Source of the DNA: Lonicera japonica
Lineage: Eukaryota > Streptophyta > Magnoliopsida > Dipsacales > Caprifoliaceae
Assembly: GCA_021464415.1 (NCBI GenBank)
Contig: CM038464.1
Coordinates: 1,364,001 to 1,428,000, forward strand
Length of the DNA stretch: 64,000 nt
Reading direction: 5' to 3'
This document shows, one piece after another, positions 60,343-64,000 of the stretch. Within the stretch, counting starts at the first letter, position 1. Each line of letters opens with the position of its first letter. Made by a program: the position numbers and the translations under genes. The notes below the pieces were generated by a model that searched no databases, was not told the origin of the DNA, and worked only from the letters and a program-made list of their open reading frames with translations.

Positions 60343-61926
60343 TATCTATAAGACAATATAATAAGAATAACAACTACCATAATAATTAGTTATAGAGATT
60401 TACATAATTAGTATTGAAGGAACTCCAAAAGATTAAGTGAGTTAATATTCTAGAAATCTTTATTAGGATTGAATTATTATTGAATTATTCATTTATAATA
60501 AGGTAGTATTATTGTCATAGTAATATATAACTTTAAAAGCATAAAGTATAATTTCACAAAACAGTACATCAACTTTATAAGAAACATTTGATAAATTTGT
60601 CCAATTTTCTCTTATTTCGTTGCATACAAATACATTGTATTACAAAAACTTGATTAAGGTCATTACTCATCCATCAATAATATATATATATATATAAATA
60701 AATAAAAGGTGTACAATATGATAATTGAGGAGGAGCATGCAGTTTTCTTCCATGTTCTTGAAAGAGTATATGTTTTCATTATAACATTAATGTATATTGG
60801 TATCAACTGCTTGTTATTATATGATGACTTAATCGGTTAAAATTCTGATTATGTAATTTTGTGGCAGCACATATCGTAAGGACAATTTTATTAAGCCCAT
60901 TAAACATTTATATATATATATAATTCTGTTTTTGTACAGGAAATGTTTTGAAAGGATTTAGAGATAAGGAGCAGGTATAATAGATTTAGGGAGAGTCAAA
61001 GTTATGGGATACACAAATTTACATTGTTGGTGGAAATAAGAAATCAAACCTTTTGATTCGACACTCGTAAATTTTGGAGGAGCGTTTTCTTCCTGAAATT
61101 AAAACATATAAAATCACAACATAAACACACTTACGCTTTACTTCAAATTAAAATAAGGTACAACATAACCCTTTTTACAAAAAATTATATATGGGTATTG
61201 TTTTTCACTTACGCATTTTATCAAACAACATATAGGCATGCTTTTTCCTACTATTTTGGTTGCTTCCTGCCTCACTGCTTTGTTAATTTATGATTCTTTG
61301 CCATTTCTTTTCATTTGGGTATCAATGAGTTGAAGAACAAACATCGTGAATCCTTTTAAAAAAAACTATATATGAATATTCTTTTTACTAAATCATTTTG
61401 TCAAACAATATACATGCATGCTTCTTTTTATTTTTTTATTTATAATATTTTGGTTGTTTGATGCCCTTTAGAGAAAATCTGTTGCTCCAAATATCAAAAT
61501 TTGTTTTCCTTCAAAATTCCTCCTCTCGGAATGGGTTGTTTGGTGCACTTTAAAGATATGTACTGCTACTGACATTGGGATTGGTTTTTCCCCAAAATTC
61601 ATCCATGAACACCCTTAGCAAAATAGGAATAAAAATCGGAAGATCAAAAGAGTAGTACCTGATCGAAATACGCAGAACGACTGTAGAAAAGGCATTGTAC
61701 AGTGTAGATCTTTTCTCCTTTATACCAATTACCATTAAACTGATCTAGAAGATGGAAAGGTTAAGATTAAGGGAGAAGATGAGGCAAAAGAAAACTGAAA
61801 TCGAAGACAGGCGAGACGATTCCAAAAATAAACAAGGGGCTTAATTCTTAACAAAGTCGACATTTAATACGATTACACGTGGAGCTTAGTTGTTTCAAGG
61901 GGGCGTATTACTATAGTAGTAATAGA
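60343..61926 (-). other. Helitron 5' region without a confident gene
   Basis: AT-rich, with a (TA)n tract near 60680. Two short exon-like minus-strand stretches, FNGNWYKGEKIYTVQCLF (about 61730-61680, followed by a GT donor) and ENAPPKFTSVESKGLIS (about 61090-61045, preceded by a CAG acceptor), could belong to a small spliced gene. I could not connect them to a start codon. The element's TC terminus is at 61926-61925. Confidence 0.4.
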
Positions 61927-62260
61927 TTAGTTTTAGATTAGGTTTTGTGTAAATATTAATTTTTTATTTCTACGATTTAAGTTGGTCAACTAATGCAACT
62001 GTAAAATATAAGTAGTTACAAAAAAGTAACAAAATGAATACTAAGATTCAAATATATAAAAAATTTGGTACCAATATTCTCCTATTTTATAATATTAGTT
62101 TTAGATTAGATTTTGTATAAATATTAATTTTTTATTTCTACGATTTAAGTTGGTCAACTGATGCAACAGTAAAATATAAGTAGTTACAAAAAAATAACAA
62201 AATGAATACTAAGATTCAAATATATAAAAAAATTGGTACCAAAATTTAAATATAGTAAAA
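61927..62260. repeat. 168-bp tandem duplication at the Helitron right border
   Basis: Sequence from 61927 (TTAGTTTTAGATTAG..) repeats from 62095 with a 168-bp shift and few differences up to GGTACCA. A more diverged relative appears near 62530-62580. The first copy begins exactly at the Helitron border. The end of the first unit (62077-62094, TTCTCCTATTTTATAATA) equals the Helitron left flank (47414-47431). Confidence 0.9.
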
Positions 62261-63808
62261 TATTGGGTACCAATGTACAAATGACTCAATTTGAGAATTT
62301 AAAAGAAAAAAAAAGACAAACAATACACGACTTTGAGTGGGAATGAGAAAAAAAAATTAAAAAACAACATATGGCTTAAACTTTGACACAACACCTTAAC
62401 TCGGTTAGTAATCTTCGGAATTTGTATGTATTTTAAAATTTTAAGTCAGTAATTCAATTTTAAAATTTGCATGTATTTTTCTGTTTTGACGGTTTAAGTT
62501 AAACCGTAAAAAATGGTACAATTTTTTTAAAAAAAATCACAAAATGAAAAACAAAATCCAAATATGTAAAAACTTTGGTTACAACTTACAAATACCCTAA
62601 ATCGCGAACAAAAAAAAAGAATACAAACAGTATAAAACTTGGAGTGGACTTAGTTACTATAAGGCTCTTATCAACTATAACTCACTTCAAATTTTCTATG
62701 GGCAAGGTTTGTACTTCATGCAACATTTAACTCATTATTGATCTTTGGATTTCATACAGGCCAGTGATTAAACCTGGTGTTCAAGCCAGCTTTTACGCAC
62801 CTCAATTAATCCCCGTTCACGGGGCATGGCTGTTTTGACTAATTCTTGTTCGCGGTGAGTGGTTACTGTTGGCCAAGTATTATTTTAGTAACAATGGGAA
62901 TTGACTTTCGAAACTCCAAGTCGATCTCAAAATTATTCCAATAATAATTTTATACCACTAAATCAAGAGACTTAATTTTTGTAGAATATTTCAATGCAAG
63001 TAAAATTCTAATTCAAGCACAAATTTTAAATTAACCATTACAAAACGCGAGATATAAATTTGGAAGGAGTAATGAGGTACGTAGATGGTACCATTAATTG
63101 TTGAACGGTGCATCACGGGCCTGAACTTTACATGCGTGAGACTACGACTAAAACTCGATAGTTGATCCATTTCATTATCTTTCCATTCTAGTAAAAGGGA
63201 AACGATCAATTTACCTATAAGTCCATACCTTCTGATGCAAATGCCAATTCTATCTCAAGACAAATTGAGGTTAAAAGTCTTCACCCATTTTAATTTAAAT
63301 ACAAAAGTTAAAATTCAGGGGTGCATTTTTTGCCACAAACACTATTTACAATTTTTATTAATATTAAATTAAACTTTATTCCCACTACTTTCTCATCTCA
63401 TTTTTTTAAATAAAGTTTAACTATTAACACAAACTCACTTTGTCATTTGAGAGCTTTAATACAAACTCACTTATTCTTCTTTCTATATACACACAAAAAT
63501 ATATATGCATATATATTTCATCTATCTTCTTCTTCTTTAACATCTTCTTCAAATTTCACCATTAATGCTTCAAATAAAGCTTTGTCAATCTAAATTTTGC
63601 ATAATTCCATCAATCTTTTTCCTCTTTTATTAGTAATTAAGTTTCCATGCTCTATTTTTTCATTTTGATAAACCAAGTGTAAATCAAATTAATTGGTTTA
63701 ACATTTGAGAGAGGCTCTTAAATGGCAAAGTGGTTTCTTCTTCTTCTTCAAAACATACACACACACACATATATTCAAAACATACACATATCTGTTTAAG
63801 TTTTAGTT
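62261..63808. other. Intergenic, AT-rich
   Basis: No gene seen. Around 62760-62815 the minus strand reads ATTAATTGAGGTGCGTAAAA and continues AGCTGGCTTGAACACC. This resembles the 3' part of plant SINEs, but the element cannot be delimited. The segment 63480-63800 holds AC and AT simple repeats. Confidence 0.4.
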
Positions 63809-64000
63809 GCTCAATATCAAGTGAGTAACAATGAAGATACTCTCCAAATGACGGGAGAGTATTATCACATTTACTCTCCTTAATACGGGAGAGTATATCT
63901 CAAAAATTGGGTTGTAGTTAAGTAATTGCTGAAATTTCAAATGCTCAATGTCGGGAGAGTACCAATGAAGATACTCTTCCAATGACAAGAGAGTATTATT
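63809..64000. repeat. 134-bp tandem repeat built from GGGAGAGTAT hairpins, running off the window
   Basis: GCTCAAT.TC.... at 63809 recurs at 63943 (134-bp period), with ..AATGAAGATACTCT.. and ..GAGAGTATTAT.. in both. Within a unit, ATACTCTCC (63837-63845) pairs with GGGAGAGTAT (63853-63862), and TACTCTCC (63872-63879) pairs with GGGAGAGTA (63887-63895); both loops are 7 nt. The array continues past the end of the window. Confidence 0.8.

Larger units (their letters stand above)
47432..61926 (-). mobile_element. 14.5-kb Helitron
   Basis: On the minus strand the element starts TCTATTACTACTATAGTAAT (61926 downward) and ends ..TAGCACTCTAG at 47432. It lies between A (47431) and T (61927), the normal Helitron target AT. 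A 7-bp GC hairpin precedes the CTAG end. The element encodes Rep/helicase, an RPA1-like protein and a 144-aa protein. The unoccupied sequence, left flank joined to right flank, exists at 62077-62110, which fixes both borders. Coding lesions suggest it is no longer autonomous. Genes read from right to left: 144-aa ORF, repeat array, Rep/helicase, RPA1-like. Confidence 0.93.

Noticed and set aside
61550..61735. 61-aa minus-strand frame near the Helitron 5' end
   Set aside because: No start context or family match; a different frame of the same stretch looks more protein-like but could not be joined to a start.
63809..64000. Possible CRISPR-like array
   Set aside because: Plant nuclear DNA with only two long repeats that include their own hairpins and no regular spacers.

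Overview
The window is nuclear DNA of a flowering plant, most likely a eudicot. It is AT-rich, has small GT-AG introns and plant-type LTR retrotransposons, and carries a PUB14-like E3 ligase and plant VPS33. The species cannot be fixed from the sequence. Only two ordinary host genes are supported, PUB14-like and VPS33, which face each other tail to tail. Nearly everything else is transposable elements in various states of decay.

Layout. 1-4035: intergenic, with a 1.1 kb foldback (MULE-like) element at 470-1608. 4041-16007: a complete but degenerate Ty3/gypsy element of Tat type on the minus strand, with a GAAAT target duplication, both LTRs, gag, a duplicated protease segment, RT, two RNase H domains and integrase. 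It also has a decayed antisense (plus-strand) reading frame between pol and the 3' LTR. 16207-17159: a solo LTR of a related family with a TTAAC duplication. 17165-25304: intergenic, with a TRIM-like element, a Stowaway MITE and a second foldback element. 25305-28073 (+): a 634-aa U-box/ARM ubiquitin ligase in 4 exons. 29030-45383 (-): VPS33, a Sec1/Munc18 subunit of HOPS/CORVET, in 22 exons encoding 596 aa with every junction in phase. Its intron 8 holds a young, gag-less Copia element (38099-43307), which itself holds a 5'-truncated LINE (40208-41363).

45384-47431: VPS33 upstream region. 47432-61926: a 14.5 kb Helitron on the minus strand with a TC 5' end, a CTAG 3' end and the usual terminal hairpin. 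It encodes a broken Rep/helicase, an RPA1-like protein and an unassigned 144-aa protein that looks dsRBD-like, and it carries an array of about 0.6 kb repeats. Its empty target site is preserved in a tandem copy of the flank at 62077-62110. 61927-64000: tandem repeats and intergenic DNA, ending in small GGGAGAGTAT hairpins.

The host genes look intact. The mobile elements are mostly disabled, with two exceptions: the LINE reading frame is fully open, and the Helitron helicase has only two in-frame stops over about 1.76 kb. The strongest leads are the Helitron 144-aa gene, the sequence-resolved Helitron insertion site, the recent insertion of an already defective Copia into VPS33, and the antisense gene of the Tat element.
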